A DNA stretch of 64,000 nucleotides, taken from NCBI GenBank assembly GCA_036583965.1, contig JAZBQD010000014.1, positions 1,575,001 through 1,639,000 on the forward strand. Direction: 5' to 3'. The stretch is from Prunella strophiata (taxonomy: Eukaryota > Chordata > Aves > Passeriformes > Prunellidae). Below, piece by piece: positions 10,498 to 24,094 of the stretch; position 1 is the stretch's first letter; each line of letters opens with the position of its first letter. The translations under genes and the position numbers were made by a program. The notes under the pieces were generated by a model. That model saw nothing but the letters and a program-made list of their open reading frames with translations. It had not been told where the DNA came from and searched no databases.

Positions 10498-13400
10498 AAT
10501 CAGAGCCAGAGATCCATAAAAATATTATGTAGTGATGCTGAGATTTGCAACTCTTCAGGAAGGGTGGGCCCAAGTTTGCTGTGGCTTAATTTGGGCCTGG
10601 GCATCAACACACTGATATTAATGTGATAAATATTTATAAAATCAAAGGGTAGCCACCACAAATATGGATTGGCTGCATTGCTTCCTGGCTTCTTTTCCCA
10701 TTTTAATCCGTCCAAGAGAATGTTGCAATGTTGCAGTTATCCCAATTAGCTTGTAAATATCATTATGTCCCCAAAGTTTTCCATTCTTTTTCAGTGTACC
10801 CCCACAGATTTCTGGTACCATCCTTCATCTGAATGCTGCAGGGTTCTGTTTGTTTAACTGTTTCTGAGGGTTTAGTTATTTTAATGAGTTGGTTTGCACT
10901 TAATGAAAATTAAATTTGTGGGAATGAGCAAACAGCTCTCATTCTATTCTTTTCCTTATTTAACAATCATAATGACAATACTAAGGGAATATCTTTGACA
11001 ATTCCATTACTTTTGTGATTAACAGATTTCCAAATAGAGAAGTAATTTTCAATTTTCCTCCAGGTTTTCTTTTCAGTCCCCTCTTCTTCTTTTTGCTTTT
11101 TTTGACTGTTGAAAAATGGATTTTTTTTACCTCTCCCTGTACAAATAAATGTTTTTTCCTTCTCACCTTCACTGAATGTTTTCTCCAGTCTATGCCCCAT
11201 CAAGGACTGCCCTTTCTGTCCCATGCTAAGATCTTGGGAAGCACTGCCTGTCTGTTTCATGAGATCTTTTTGGTCCCATTAAAATCTCCTTCCCCTAAGC
11301 TAGCTCTGCTTGGCAACTGTGCTGTGAGAAGCACACAAGCCATTAAGATGGATGGTATTGACATCTTCTGCTTTCTTTGGGGATTGCAGCAAAGCTGCAT
11401 TTCAGTGATCCATACTCAGCTTAGGTTTGTCTCCTAATGCAATCCTGTGTGACTGAGAGTGCCACAGGCACAGACTGTGGAGAGCTGAGTGTTGAAAGCC
11501 AAGGGGGCCAAACCAGACCTTATCCCTGCTGCTTCTGCCAGAGGAAAAACTGAGGAAAATTTTAGTGGAGTCCCATAAGTCCTATCAAGTCTACAAAGTC
11601 TGCAGTAATGTGAGAGGGGAGCCTGGGGCGAGGAGTGAGAGCACACAGAGCACTGGCCATTTGGGCTTCTTGGCTACCACTGCTGCTGCTGTGGCAGCAT
11701 CAGGATTTCTTTCAGATTCTGCTGGAAGCAAGAGAGTTGACTTGTTAACTTTCTCACTAATTGCCAAACCACAATTTCAGCTGAAGCTGTGGATGGAGAG
11801 TAACCTGCTGCACTCAACACTTTGGCAAACAATATTTGAGGTGACATCACAGCTAAAATATTTTTTTTAGCTTCATTTTTTGTCACATTATAAAAGTCTC
11901 ACATGTCTGTGTGAGTGGGTGCATATGTGTGTGAGAGATGGAAAGACTCAGTTTCAATTTTGCTTCTGGTCTGGCAAGAACAGAAAGAGCAGCTTTAACG
12001 TGACTCCATCAAACCATTTGGGATTCCCCACGCACCAAAAGGCAGAACAGAGTGTGAGAATGTGAGAATGTTCTCTTTCAGAGACAGCCCTTGGGCTGAA
12101 ATTACCTTTGTGGGTTTTTTACAGATGATGTAATGGCAGAAACACGAGCAGATGATGTGGGTGGCAGAAAAGCTCACAACTCCCTGACTGTTAGTCACAT
12201 GTGGACCAGGGAATGGCAAAACTGTTGAACCCATAAAAAAAATCCATGCAGAACCCCTGGGGACCAGTTTTGTATCAGGCAACTGTTTTTCAAGCCTGAG
12301 AAGTTTAAAAAAACTAAACAAATCAAATGATTAAGGATTCAAAAGATGGTTTTTCAAAAAGGGCACCTTTACCCACAGAAGATTTCAGGACTGTCCCCCC
12401 ATGCAATGTAGAGTAAACTTCCACCTTTCTTTTTTTCACAAAAATTGGAGCTACTCTGTAGACAACTTATCTACTTCAACTAAATCTGCTCTTTCATTTT
12501 CTACATTTTGAAGATAATAATCAAGTTTCTTCCATTACTTTATCCATACTGGAGCCCCCATGAGGCAGCTTCTTTACCCAAGACAGAACATCTAGTGGGG
12601 GAAGGAAGCAATGGCTTTGCCTTCCTGCTTCACTTCAGATTTATTACCTTTATTTTCACTTCTAGACTACTAAGAGGACTGGATTGTCCTCCCTTTTATA
12701 ATAGACTTAAAAGCCAAAACAAAGTTTGATGGCCCATGCATTCAGAAAACTAATCTGGGTTTATCCAAAGTGTTTCTAAATTTCCCTTGTATTTGTTATT
12801 GTTGTGGTAGCTTTTCATGCATTTGGGCATTGGGCTGTGTATGTGGTGGCAATTTGCTTTGTAACTTAAAAAAATAAGGAAAAAAACTTATTTAAGGAAA
12901 AATTGTCTGGTTGCATAAACAAGTTTAAAAAATTTAGATGGCTAAAAATTCAGTTAGAAGGATTTTGAAGCCTGTCACAGCTCCTTAATGTCAGTCATTG
13001 CTATTTAGATGGAAAGGCATAACATGAGTTTAGTTATTAGGCATATTCCAAGGCCTTTGGAGTAGAAAGCAAAAGCTGTAATCAGAAAGTTGTCAGAGAT
13101 GAAGGTGCTGCTAATAAAACATTCCCTCTATTAAGAAAAATAAGATTTAAGAGCTGTGAATAGTCCTCAGAAAAAATTGCCTGGTCCTACAGAGAAGCTT
13201 GACAGACTTCTGTTTTTCCCTGGGATTAAGAAAAGTCAGGTTCAGAAAGTTAGGCTGTGCAAAGCCTCTGAAGTATTGTATTCCAGTACTCCCAATCTTT
13301 AAAATTTTGTAGATTTTATTTTGTCAAGAGAGGAATTCTATACACTCTGTGAAGCAAGGCAGCTACTGAATTTCTCAGCTAAAACAAGTGGGTTTAAATA

Positions 13401-13888
13401 TTTTAAACAAAATGTGAGCTTGCACAAGAAATGTGGTAGTGTTTGTTTTTATCATTGTCACAGCAGCTTTCCTAAATTGAAAACAGTGAGGATGTGGCCA
13501 AGTAAGGAAGATTTGCTTTGGATATTTTTCATTAACTTCCTCATGATTACATTTTTGTGATTAGATTTATTCCTGCCTTTTGAGAGTCGGTTTATATGTC
13601 TTTTGAAGTCACAAAAGCTTTGTTTCAAGGCTATTTTACACAATATGTGCTTCCCATCAAAACCAGTATGTCCAGCTGTAAAATTGTGGTTACTGAGAGT
13701 ATAATTCTGCAAGGATACATAAAAATGTGCTATATACCATATATTTATTACCAGCCTGTGTGTTGGTTATTTTTATTGGGGTTTTTTGGAGTTTTGTTTT
13801 GGTTTTTGTTTTTTTTTGTTGTTGTTGTTTCTTTGGAAGATTTTGTGTTTTGGTTTGGTTTTGGTTTGTAGGGGGGTTTTTTTGTTAT
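10498..13888. other. Intergenic DNA, no gene recognised
   Basis: AT-rich sequence with only short unsupported open frames. The longest, 140 codons at 11015-11437 on the plus strand, is rich in Phe and Leu from T-rich DNA and has no recognisable domain. Confidence 0.6.
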
Positions 13889-14112
13889 TATCATATAATG
13901 GTTTGGGTTGAAAAGGGACCTCAAAGATCATCCTTTCCAACCCCCCATGCCAGGGCAGGGACACCTTCCACTATCCCAGGTTGCTCTGAGCCCCATCCAA
14001 CCTCACCTTGAACATTTCCAGGGATGGAGCACCCACAGATTCTCTGACAACCTGTGCCAGGGCATCACCACCCTCACAGTAAAGACATTTTCCCAATATC
14101 TAAACTAAACTA
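13889..14112 (-). mobile_element. CR1 LINE, 3' end fragment
   Basis: Antisense CR1 signature on the plus strand: 'ggtttgggttgaaaaggg', 'atgccagggcagggacacc', 'ccatccaacctcaccttga', 'cctgtgccagggcatcacc' and 'cctcacagtaaag'. It stops at about 14112, so only the last 220 bp or so remain. Confidence 0.92.
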
Positions 14113-14256
14113 CACAGAAAGAATTCCAATTAATCTTGAAACTTGTTGGTGATGCTCAGAATTGCAATGCTGTGTTTAAAATGTAAAAGAATGAAGGATT
14201 AAACTTAAAACTTACAGGAGGGAGGAGTTATTTCCTTTAGCTTATCTACAAACAGA

Positions 14257-14340
14257 TAATATATATATACACATTACTTGGTGTGTATATATAAATTAAT
14301 ATATACATTAATCATATATATATATATAAAATATTATATC
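14257..14340. repeat. AT-rich dinucleotide microsatellite
   Basis: Interrupted (AT)n and (TATG)n tracts with no coding content. Confidence 0.85.
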
Positions 14341-16313
14341 TTGTATCATGAACTTTCTATTTCTTCCTGTTTCAGTCTATACATCAATATATCCATCTAT
14401 CACTTTTTCTAATGTCTTAATTTGTCTTAATGTCTTAATTTGGAAAGTGACCTCATGCCTCAGAATTGGACTGTTTGCTTCTGCTCTGCTTTGTGTCTTT
14501 CACTGATAAAGGGTGAATCAAGGTCATCAGAGTTCAGGAATTCATCAAAGATTTGTGTATAATTTTGTTGACTTTGCAGTATTTTTATGTAGGTATGTCG
14601 AGAAAAATACATTTATTTGAGTATTCAGAATTACAATCTGTATTAATGAGAAAATTCATGTATTAATTTTCAGTATTTTGAAAAGTGCCAATTAGTCACC
14701 CTGTTCACAGTGTTAAAATTGAAAAAACTGATGTCTTTTCTGCTGCAGAGTATCAGAAAAGTCCCCTCACTTCCCTCAGAAGTTACCCAGAGCTCTTTGT
14801 TTCCACAATATGACCTTTAAGGTGTCTGTTGAGCTCCTCTCTTTAAGCAAATGCCTTTTTTTTCACTTTAGAGTCTGTTTTACATGGCTGATAACAGGGA
14901 GGAAAATAAAAATATGACATTTCAGCCATCAAAAGGGAATCTGCCTACAAACTGAGGTGTGAATTCCAGGGGATGTTGGATGTGAGGCCTCATATTTGTG
15001 GAAATGAGCATAAACTCAGTGTCTAATAACTGTATGGATCACTGATAGATGCTTTCACCTGAATAACAGGGAATTTTTGAATTAAAAAAAAAAAAGATAA
15101 TTTAATACATTTTTATAAGCACATGAGTAGTTTTGCATCACCAGAGATTAAAAATAAGGGTTTATCAGGAGAGTACTGTGGGTGGGCAGCAAACTTTCAC
15201 CTTAGAAGAGCCTGTCAGAGTGGAGCCAGAAAACAGTTAGGCAGAATTCTGGAAGCTGAGAAAATTTCAAGGTGGGTTACTGGAGGTTTTGCTCACTGAA
15301 ATGAGAAGAGCCTGAGTAGACATCTTTTTAGCCCAAAAATTGCCTGAGAATTCTCATTCTTTAGGATGAATTTAGGAGAAGTGGCATCACATCAACTAAA
15401 AATAGCTGTGACAAAGACCTTGCCCACTGAAGACCATGACCATGCATATTACCTTATCAGTGTCCTGTTTAATTTAAAATTAATACATATTGGGTGGCAG
15501 GAGAACCTAATGTGGAATGGGAGTGAGATTACAGACAATTAAGGTGAAATGGTTGCTGGAAACTCACATCTGATTTTAAATGAATGGGTTTTGTCCATAT
15601 TGTGAAAAAATAACCCTTTTTCAGGAAGAGTTAATGAAAAATTTGTACAAGCTAAGTATATTTTCATTACATTTCTGCCCTCTATTTTGGTTTTTTTTTT
15701 CTCTTAAGGCACATTAAGTACATGTGGTGAGTTTCTAGGCTTTATTAATTTTGTATTTTGATTTCTCCCTCTGCAGTACTTTTTTTTTTTTTTTAATAGA
15801 AAATCTGCACAAAGAAAATCAAACTGTAATCCAAAGATAAGGGTTCTACATAGCCAGCCACCAAGATATTTGGTTGTTTTGTTTCTTTCTTAAGGCCCAT
15901 GCTCCTTGACTCCTGTGATTACTGGCAAATGCAGATAAACTCTCCATTAAGCCTTTCTTATAAAAAAAAGCTGGATACCAGTCAGGCTAAAGTATTTGAC
16001 TAACTCCTGAATATTGAATTCTTGGCAAATGATGTAGGTCAGCTTCTGAAAATAAGGTGCTGCTGTTTGGCACTGGGAACAAAAAGAAGAGATTAAATCT
16101 CCTGCAGTAGCATTTTGTTTGCTTGCTTGTTTACCTCTGGAAATTCAGGAGCTAGGCTGAATTTGTAGATGGCTATTGCCTCTGCCATGACCTTGAAACA
16201 TCCAGACATGTGCAAAACTGAGTGAAACAGGCACCTTGCAGTTCTTCCTCTTGAAATGGTAAATCCCTGATGTTGCAGCCCTGGAGAGGGGAGCACAGGT
16301 TGAACTGAAGCCA
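14341..16313. other. Intergenic DNA, nothing recognised
   Basis: AT-rich, with several short homopolymer tracts (A run near 15083, T run near 15779). No gene or transposon is identified. Confidence 0.6.
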
Positions 16314-16470
16314 CCTCCATGGTGTAAATGAGCCAGGTTGCCCTAAAATCAGGGAAATCCAGACATTTGTCTCCCCCTGTAAACCTAAAGATGGAAGAAT
16401 TTAGGTCCTAGGGTTTTTTTAAGTCCTTGCATGAAGGGTCAAGTTGATATTTTAGCTATCTTTTTTTCTA
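16314..16470 (-). repeat. Unnamed interspersed repeat, copy 2 (inverted)
   Basis: Reverse-complement partner of 10337-10497, about 6 kb away. It carries small differences, including a 4-bp gap and a 2-bp length change in an A run. Matching ends in both copies suggest a discrete mobile unit rather than a duplication of the locus. Confidence 0.8.
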
Positions 16471-17384
16471 TAACCCAGTGTTTTTGCCACTTGTAATGTT
16501 TTACCATAATTAATGCTTTAGTTAAGGAAAGTATGTGACATTTTTGAATGTTGGGATTTTAAGCAGAGTGGTAAAACTGTTCAGTAGGTATTTACTAGGC
16601 AATTGTACAACATTAATTCACAGATTTTTACTGCAGACCCCAGAAAAAACAGTAACTTTAAGTAGAAATCAGTTTTGGGCTATGACAGGCAAAGGTTTTT
16701 CAATGAAAGGCTTTGTAGATGTCAGTTACTATTAGGACATTTTTTTACTGTTTGAAGTGTTGCTCTATACAACATGGAGAAAAAGTTTGAAAAATGGCAG
16801 CTGCTGTTATAAATCTTGGGTATTCCTGGAAGAGATGCTACCATAAAAAAAATAAGAAGCACCTTACAAAGTCATTTCATCAAGAAAAAAAAAAGATCAA
16901 AGTCAGTTCTTTGTGACATTCAATCACTGTTTCTGTTTCATATGCCAGAACAAGCAGCAGAGATGACTGATAATTTCTATAATCATTCTTAATAATTCCA
17001 AAAGGCAGAAGGACAGATAATAATATATGTGTTCTTGTGCTAAGCTGCTCTTCCTCCCTTGCTTTTTAGATTTTGCCATTGTGCTCTGTCTATTGCAGAT
17101 AATCTGTCAGGTCAACAATATCAATAGTTTTTATTACAGAAAGCAGATTTTATCAGCATCCTATCTGTCCATTTAATTAGAAATGTGGTACTGCTGTTAA
17201 GCTTCAGAACAATTTGAGGAAGGAAAAAGGGAAAAAAAACAAAAAACAAAACAACCCACCATATTTCAGAGTTCTTAAAGAGACCTAACATTTGCAAAAG
17301 GAGAAAGGTGGGGATTTCTTTAGGAAGAAATGTTACATTCTAGAATGAGGTCACTGCAATTTGCTGTAGCTCCATTTACTTGCT

Positions 17385-17605
17385 GGGGAAGCAAGGTGGG
17401 AGTCTGTCTCTTCTCCCAGATAACAGCTGACAGGATAAGAGAAAATGGCCTAAATTTGGGCCAGAGGAGGTTAAGTTGCACATCAGGAAAAATTTCTTCA
17501 TGAAAAGCAGTGGAACAAGCTTCCCAGGAAAGAGTTTGGGTCAGCAGCCCTGAAGGGATTTGGAAGACATGTAGGTGTGGCACTTGGGGACATGGCTCAG
17601 GCTAT
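17385..17605 (+). mobile_element. CR1 LINE fragment, sense orientation
   Basis: Shows the sense CR1 3' UTR order: 'ggtgggagtctgtctcttct', 'gataagagaaaatggcct', 'ccagaggaggttaagttg', 'catcaggaaaaatttcttc', 'gtggaacaagcttcccagg', then 'gtaggtgtggcacttgggg'. It is truncated before the terminal octamer repeats. Confidence 0.88.
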
Positions 17606-19174
17606 GCCAGTATTCAAGTCCAGGACTCAATACCAGATCAATATTTAAAAATATGCATGAAATTCACTTGACTGAAGCTGTAGGTCAAACTTCAAGTGGA
17701 TGAGAGGCAAAAAAAACCCCCCAAAGCCCTACAATAAACACTGCAATAAACAACTTAAATAATTTCTGGCTCTCAGCAAGCCAACAGGCACAGTTATGCC
17801 CCCAGGCCCTCACCATTAGTTTGTCTCTTAGAGGTAAGAATTTCCTTCTGTTTATGACCCCAAGGAAGGATTAAGCCAATTTTAAAGAGAGGAAAAAAAA
17901 AAGCAGAAATATGGCTTAGGTATTGCTTCACAAATTATCTTCCTTAAACCCCTGAAGTGGGGTTTAAGTGGAGCTCAAGCATGCTACCAGATGATGGCAC
18001 TCTACATTAAAGAAAAAATCTCTTAGCTATTCCTTACTTACACAGGTGTTTACATCCTGAAAGTCCCACCATCAAATACTCCAAAAGTGTCAGAAGAAAT
18101 TCTGCATTGTCTAGCAAAGCCAGCAGGCAGCAGTTTCATCCGTTCTGGATTTGTTGGTTTTTTATTAGTGTTATTATAATAACACTTTAGAAGCAAGAAG
18201 AAAAAATTCCTTATGAGGGGGAAAATGCTGGTTGTTTAAAAGGAAAATATAAAACCCAGGAAAGTCACAAATATTTCTTCAAAAATTTCCCTCCATATTT
18301 TTCCTTAAAAAAAAAAGGAAAAAAAAAATAGAAATCTGTCACAATATTTGACTGAACAGGGAGTTCTGCTGCAATTTTTTTTTTCTGTTATGATAGATAT
18401 TTGTTCTCATCTTTTCCCAATTTTTAATAGCTTTTAATAGTTAAAATAGCTTGTAGCTTCTCCATGACTTCCACATGTGCACCTCTCTCAAACTGCATGC
18501 ACACACTGTTCTCTTTAAGAGTCTGAAGAGTGAAAAAGCAAAGAAAAACTCAGTTCAGTGAAATTGTCACTCAATCCATAACTCACCTTGTTACACTGAG
18601 GTACAGGCAGAGTTCTCAGAGCACTCTGTGACCCTACATGCCACGTGCATTGTATGAGATCATTTTTTTTACAGCTGATGAAGAAAAGAAATGAAAAGCA
18701 AAGCAGACTGTCAGATTCCGTGTTTACTCTAGAAAAAATATATATTTTTTTGTTGCTTGACATTTCCATGGACAAATAACATCACTCTGGTTTTTGTTCA
18801 TAGTCTTGTGGCTCTGATTCCAGCTGCCCTTTGGAAACAGAAAGCCAAAGAGCATCAGCCATTCATTTCAGTGGCCCAGAATTAGCATCCTTTTTCAGTG
18901 ATTGTAGCCATTTTAAATGCAGCTTGATCAGAATACTGCTATTCATTTACAGTCTCCAAACTGAGCCCACACTCATTTGGCATGTCTTTGAAGGAGGCAA
19001 ACTGGGGGGGAAAGCCAGTGTTTACAGTGCTAACAGCAGAAATGGGACTAATTAGTGAAATAGTGACTGTAGCTCCATTGTGGTACTAAAATCTATTTCA
19101 GAACTGGTATCACAGAATAAGAGCAGAAAAACTCAGAAAAATCTACACACCTCAGCAAAATATTTCTAGGTAGT
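17606..19174. other. Intergenic DNA beside the satellite
   Basis: No gene seen. A perfect 20-bp palindrome, agtgttattataataacact, lies at 18167-18186. Short A-rich tracts occur near 17890 and 18305. Confidence 0.6.
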
Positions 19175-22100
19175 TCAATGTCTGTATATGTATATATATA
19201 CATATATAACATATATTATATGTTATAATAATATATATACATAATATATAACATATTATATAATATATAACATAACATAATATGATATATAATATATGAC
19301 ATATTTATATAAAATTTTATATAATATATTGTATATAACATACATACAGCTCTTATATAACAAACATCTCTTATATATTAACATAGCTACAAATCTTATA
19401 TAACATATCTAAAAATCTTATATACCATATCTAACATATCTTATATAACATATCTAACTAATCTTATATAACATACATATCTAACATATCTTATATAACA
19501 TACATATCTAACATATCTTATATAACATACATATCTAACATATCTTATATAACATATCTCACGTATCTTATATAACATATCTAACAAATCTGATATAACA
19601 TAATCTAAGGTATCTTATATAACATATCTAACAAATTTGATATAACATATCTAACGTATCTTATATAACGTATCTAACGTATCTTATATAACGTATCTAA
19701 CGTATCTTATATAACATATCTAACGTATCTGATATACCGTATCTAACGTATCTGATATACCATATCTAACGTATCTGATATACCATATCTAACGTATCTG
19801 ATATACCATATCTAACGAATCTGATATACCATATCCAACAAATCTTTTATAACATATCTAACAAATCTTATATAACATATCTCACAAATCTGAAATAACA
19901 TATCTCACATATCTGAAATAACATATCTCACATATCTGAAATAACATATCTCACATATCTGAAATAACATATCTCACATATCTTATATAACATATCTCAC
20001 ATATCTGAAATAACATATCTCACATATCTTATATAACATATCTCACATATCTTATATAACATATCTCACATATCTGATATAACATATCTCACATATCTGA
20101 TATAACATATCTCACATATCTTATATAACATATCTCACATATCTGATATATCTAAGGTATCTTGTATAACATATCTAAGGTATCTTGTATAACATATCTA
20201 TCGTATCTTTTATAACATATCTCACGTATCTTGTATAACATATCTACGTATCTTGTATAACATATCTAACATATCTTGTATAACATATCTACGTATCTTG
20301 TATAACATATCTAACGTATCTTGTATAACATATCTAACGTATCTTGTATAACCTATCTAACGTATCTTATATAACATATCTTATATAACATATCTAACAA
20401 ATCTGATATATCTAACGTATCTTTTATAACATATCTATCGTATCTTTTATAACATATCTATCGTATCTTTTATAACATATCTAACGTATCTTATATAACA
20501 TATCTAACGTATCTTGTATAACATATCTACGTATCTTGTATAACATATCTAACAAATCTTATATAACATATCTTATATAACATATCTATCGTATCTGATA
20601 TAACATATCTAACGTATCTGATATAAAATATCCAACAAATCTTTTATAACATATCTAACAAATCTGATATAAAATATCCAACAAATCTTTTATAACATAT
20701 CTAACAATCTGATATAACATATCTAACAAATCTTATATAACATATCTCACATATCTTATATAACATATCTTATATAACATATCTTATATAACATATCTCA
20801 CATATCTTATAAAACATATCTCACATATCTTATATAACATATCTCACATATCTTATATAACATATCTAAGGTATCTTGTATAACATATCTAAGGTATCTT
20901 GTATAACATATCTCACGTATCTTGTATAACATATCTATCGTATCTTGTATAACATATCTATCGTATCTTGTATAACTATCTAACGTATCTTGTATAACAT
21001 ATCTATCGTATCTTATATAACATATCTATCGTATCTTATATAACATATCTATCGTATCTTATATAACCTATCTAACGTATCTTATATAACATATCTAACG
21101 TATCTTATATAACCTATCTAACGTATCTTATATAACATATCTAACGTATCTTATATAACATATCTAAGTATCTTGTATAACATATCTCACAAATCTGATA
21201 TATCTAAGGTATCTTGTATAACATATCTAGGTATCTTGTATAACCTATCTAACGTATCTGATATAACATATCTAACAAATCTGATATAAAATATCCAACA
21301 AATCTTTTATAACATATCTCACGTATCTTGTATAACATATCTCACATATCTGATATAACATATCTCACATATCTTATAAAACATATCTCACATATCTTAT
21401 ATAACATATCTAACAAATCTTATATAACATATCTTATATAACATATCTCACATATCTGATATATCTAACGTATCTTGTATAACATATCTCACGTATCTTG
21501 TATAACATATCTCACGTATCTTGTATAACATATCTCACATATCTTATATAACATATCTTATATAACATATCTTATATAACATATCTCACATATCTTATAT
21601 AACATATCTAACGTATCTGATATAACATATCTAACGTATCTGATATAACATATCTAACGTATCTGATATAACATATCTAACGTATCTGATATAACATATC
21701 TAACGTATCTGATATAACATATCTAACGTATCTGATATAACATATCTAACGTATCTTATATAACATATCTTATATAACATATCTAACGTATCTGATATAA
21801 CATATCTAACGTATCTGATATAACATATCTAACGTATCTGATATAACATATCTAACGTATCTGATATAACATATCTAACATATCTTATATAACATATCTA
21901 ACGTATCTTATATAACATATCTAACAAATCTTATATAACATACATATCTAACAAATCTTATATAACATATCTAACGTATCTTGTATAACATATCTCACAT
22001 ATCTTATATAACATATCTTATATAACATATCTTATATAACATATCTATCGTATCTTGTATAACATATCTCACATATCTTATAAAACATATCTCACATATC

Positions 22101-24094
22101 TTATATAACATATCTCACGTATCTTGTATAACATATCTAAGGTATCTTGTATAACATATCTAAGGTATCTTGTATAACATATCTATCGTATCTTTTATAA
22201 CATATCTAACGTATCTTATATAACATATCTCACATATCTTATATAACATATCTCACGTATCTTGTATAACATATCTAAGGTATCTTGTATAACATATCTA
22301 ACGTATCTGATATAACATATCTAACGTATCTTATATAACATATCTCACATATCTTATAAAACATATCTCACATATCTTATATAACATATCTAACGTATCT
22401 GATATAACATATCTAATGTATCTTATATAACATATCTAACGTATCTGATATAACATATCTAACAAATCTTATATAACATATCTCACGTATCTTGTATAAC
22501 ATATCTATCGTATCTTGTATAACATATCTCACATATCTTATATAACATATCTAATGTATCTTATATAACATATCTTATATAACATATCTAACGTATCTTG
22601 TATAACATATCTAAGGTATCTTGTATAACATATCTCACATATCTTATATAACATATCTAACATATCTTATATAACATATCTCACATATCTTATATAACAT
22701 ATCTAACGTATCTGATATAACATATCTAATGTATCTTATATAACATATCTCACGTATCTTGTATAACATATCTCACATATCTTATAAAACATATCTCACA
22801 TATCTTATATAACATATCTAACGTATCTGATATAACATATCTAACATATCTTATATAACATATCTAACATATCTTATATAACATATCTCACATATCTTAT
22901 AAAACATATCTCACATATCTTATATAACATATCTAATGTATCTTATATAACATATCTATCGTATCTTGTATAACATATCTAAGGTATCTTGTATAACATA
23001 TCTATCGTATCTTTTATAACATATCTAACGTATCTTATATAACATATCTAACGTATCTTGTATAACATATCTAAGGTATCTTGTATAACATATCTAAGGT
23101 ATCTTGTATAACATATCTAAGGTATCTTGTATAACATATCTATCGTATCTTGTATAACATATCTAAGGTATCTTGTATAACATATCTAAGGTATCTTGTA
23201 TAACATATCTAAGGTATCTTGTATAACATATCTAAGGTATCTTGTATAACATATCTCACGTATCTTGTATAACATATCTAAGGTATCTTGTATAACATAT
23301 CTAAGGTATCTTGTATAACATATCTAAGGTATCTTGTATAACATATCTAAGGTATCTTGTATAACATATCTAAGGTATCTTGTATAACATATCTAACATA
23401 TCTTATATAACATATCTAACATATCTTATATAACATATCTAACATATCTTATATAACATATCTAACATATCTTATATAACATATCTAACATATCTTATAT
23501 AACATATCTAACATATCTTATATAACATATCTAACATATCTTATATAACATATCTAACATATCTTATATAACATATCTAACATATCTTATATAACATATC
23601 TAACATATCTTATATAACATATCTAACATATCTTATATAACATATCTAACATATCTTATATAACATATCTAACATATCTTATATAACATATCTAACATAT
23701 CTTATATAACATATCTAACATATCTTATATAACATATCTAACATATCTTATATAACATATCTAACATATCTTATATAACATATCTAACATATCTTATATA
23801 ACATATCTAACATATCTTATATAACATATCTAACATATCTTATATAACATATCTAACATATCTTATATAACATATCTAACATATCTTATATAACATATCT
23901 AACATATCTTATATAACATATCTAACATATCTTATATAACATATCTAACATATCTTATATAACATATCTAACATATCTTATATAACATATCTAACATATC
24001 TTATATAACATATCTAACATATCTTATATAACATATCTAACATATCTTATATAACATATCTAACATATCTTATATAACATATCTAACATATCTT
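19175..24094. repeat. AT-rich satellite array, 23-bp unit, about 4.9 kb
   Basis: The unit has two modules, a 9-mer atatctaac and a 14-mer atatcttatataac, giving a 23-bp period. The left edge (19175-19370) is degenerate TA sequence. The middle mixes unit variants differing at a few positions (aac, cac, aag or atc; then gta, ata or aaa; then tta, tga, ttg or ttt) and shows places where only the 14-mer is repeated. From about 23390 to 24090 roughly 30 consecutive units are identical. The array ends abruptly at 'atatcttg' and returns to ordinary sequence. It has no coding content. Confidence 0.97.

Noticed and set aside
11015..11437. 140-codon plus-strand frame
   Set aside because: Composition reflects T-rich DNA. 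No domain or exon structure.
19175..24094. CRISPR-like regular repeats
   Set aside because: The 23-bp units are head-to-tail with no unique spacers, in a vertebrate genome. It is a satellite.
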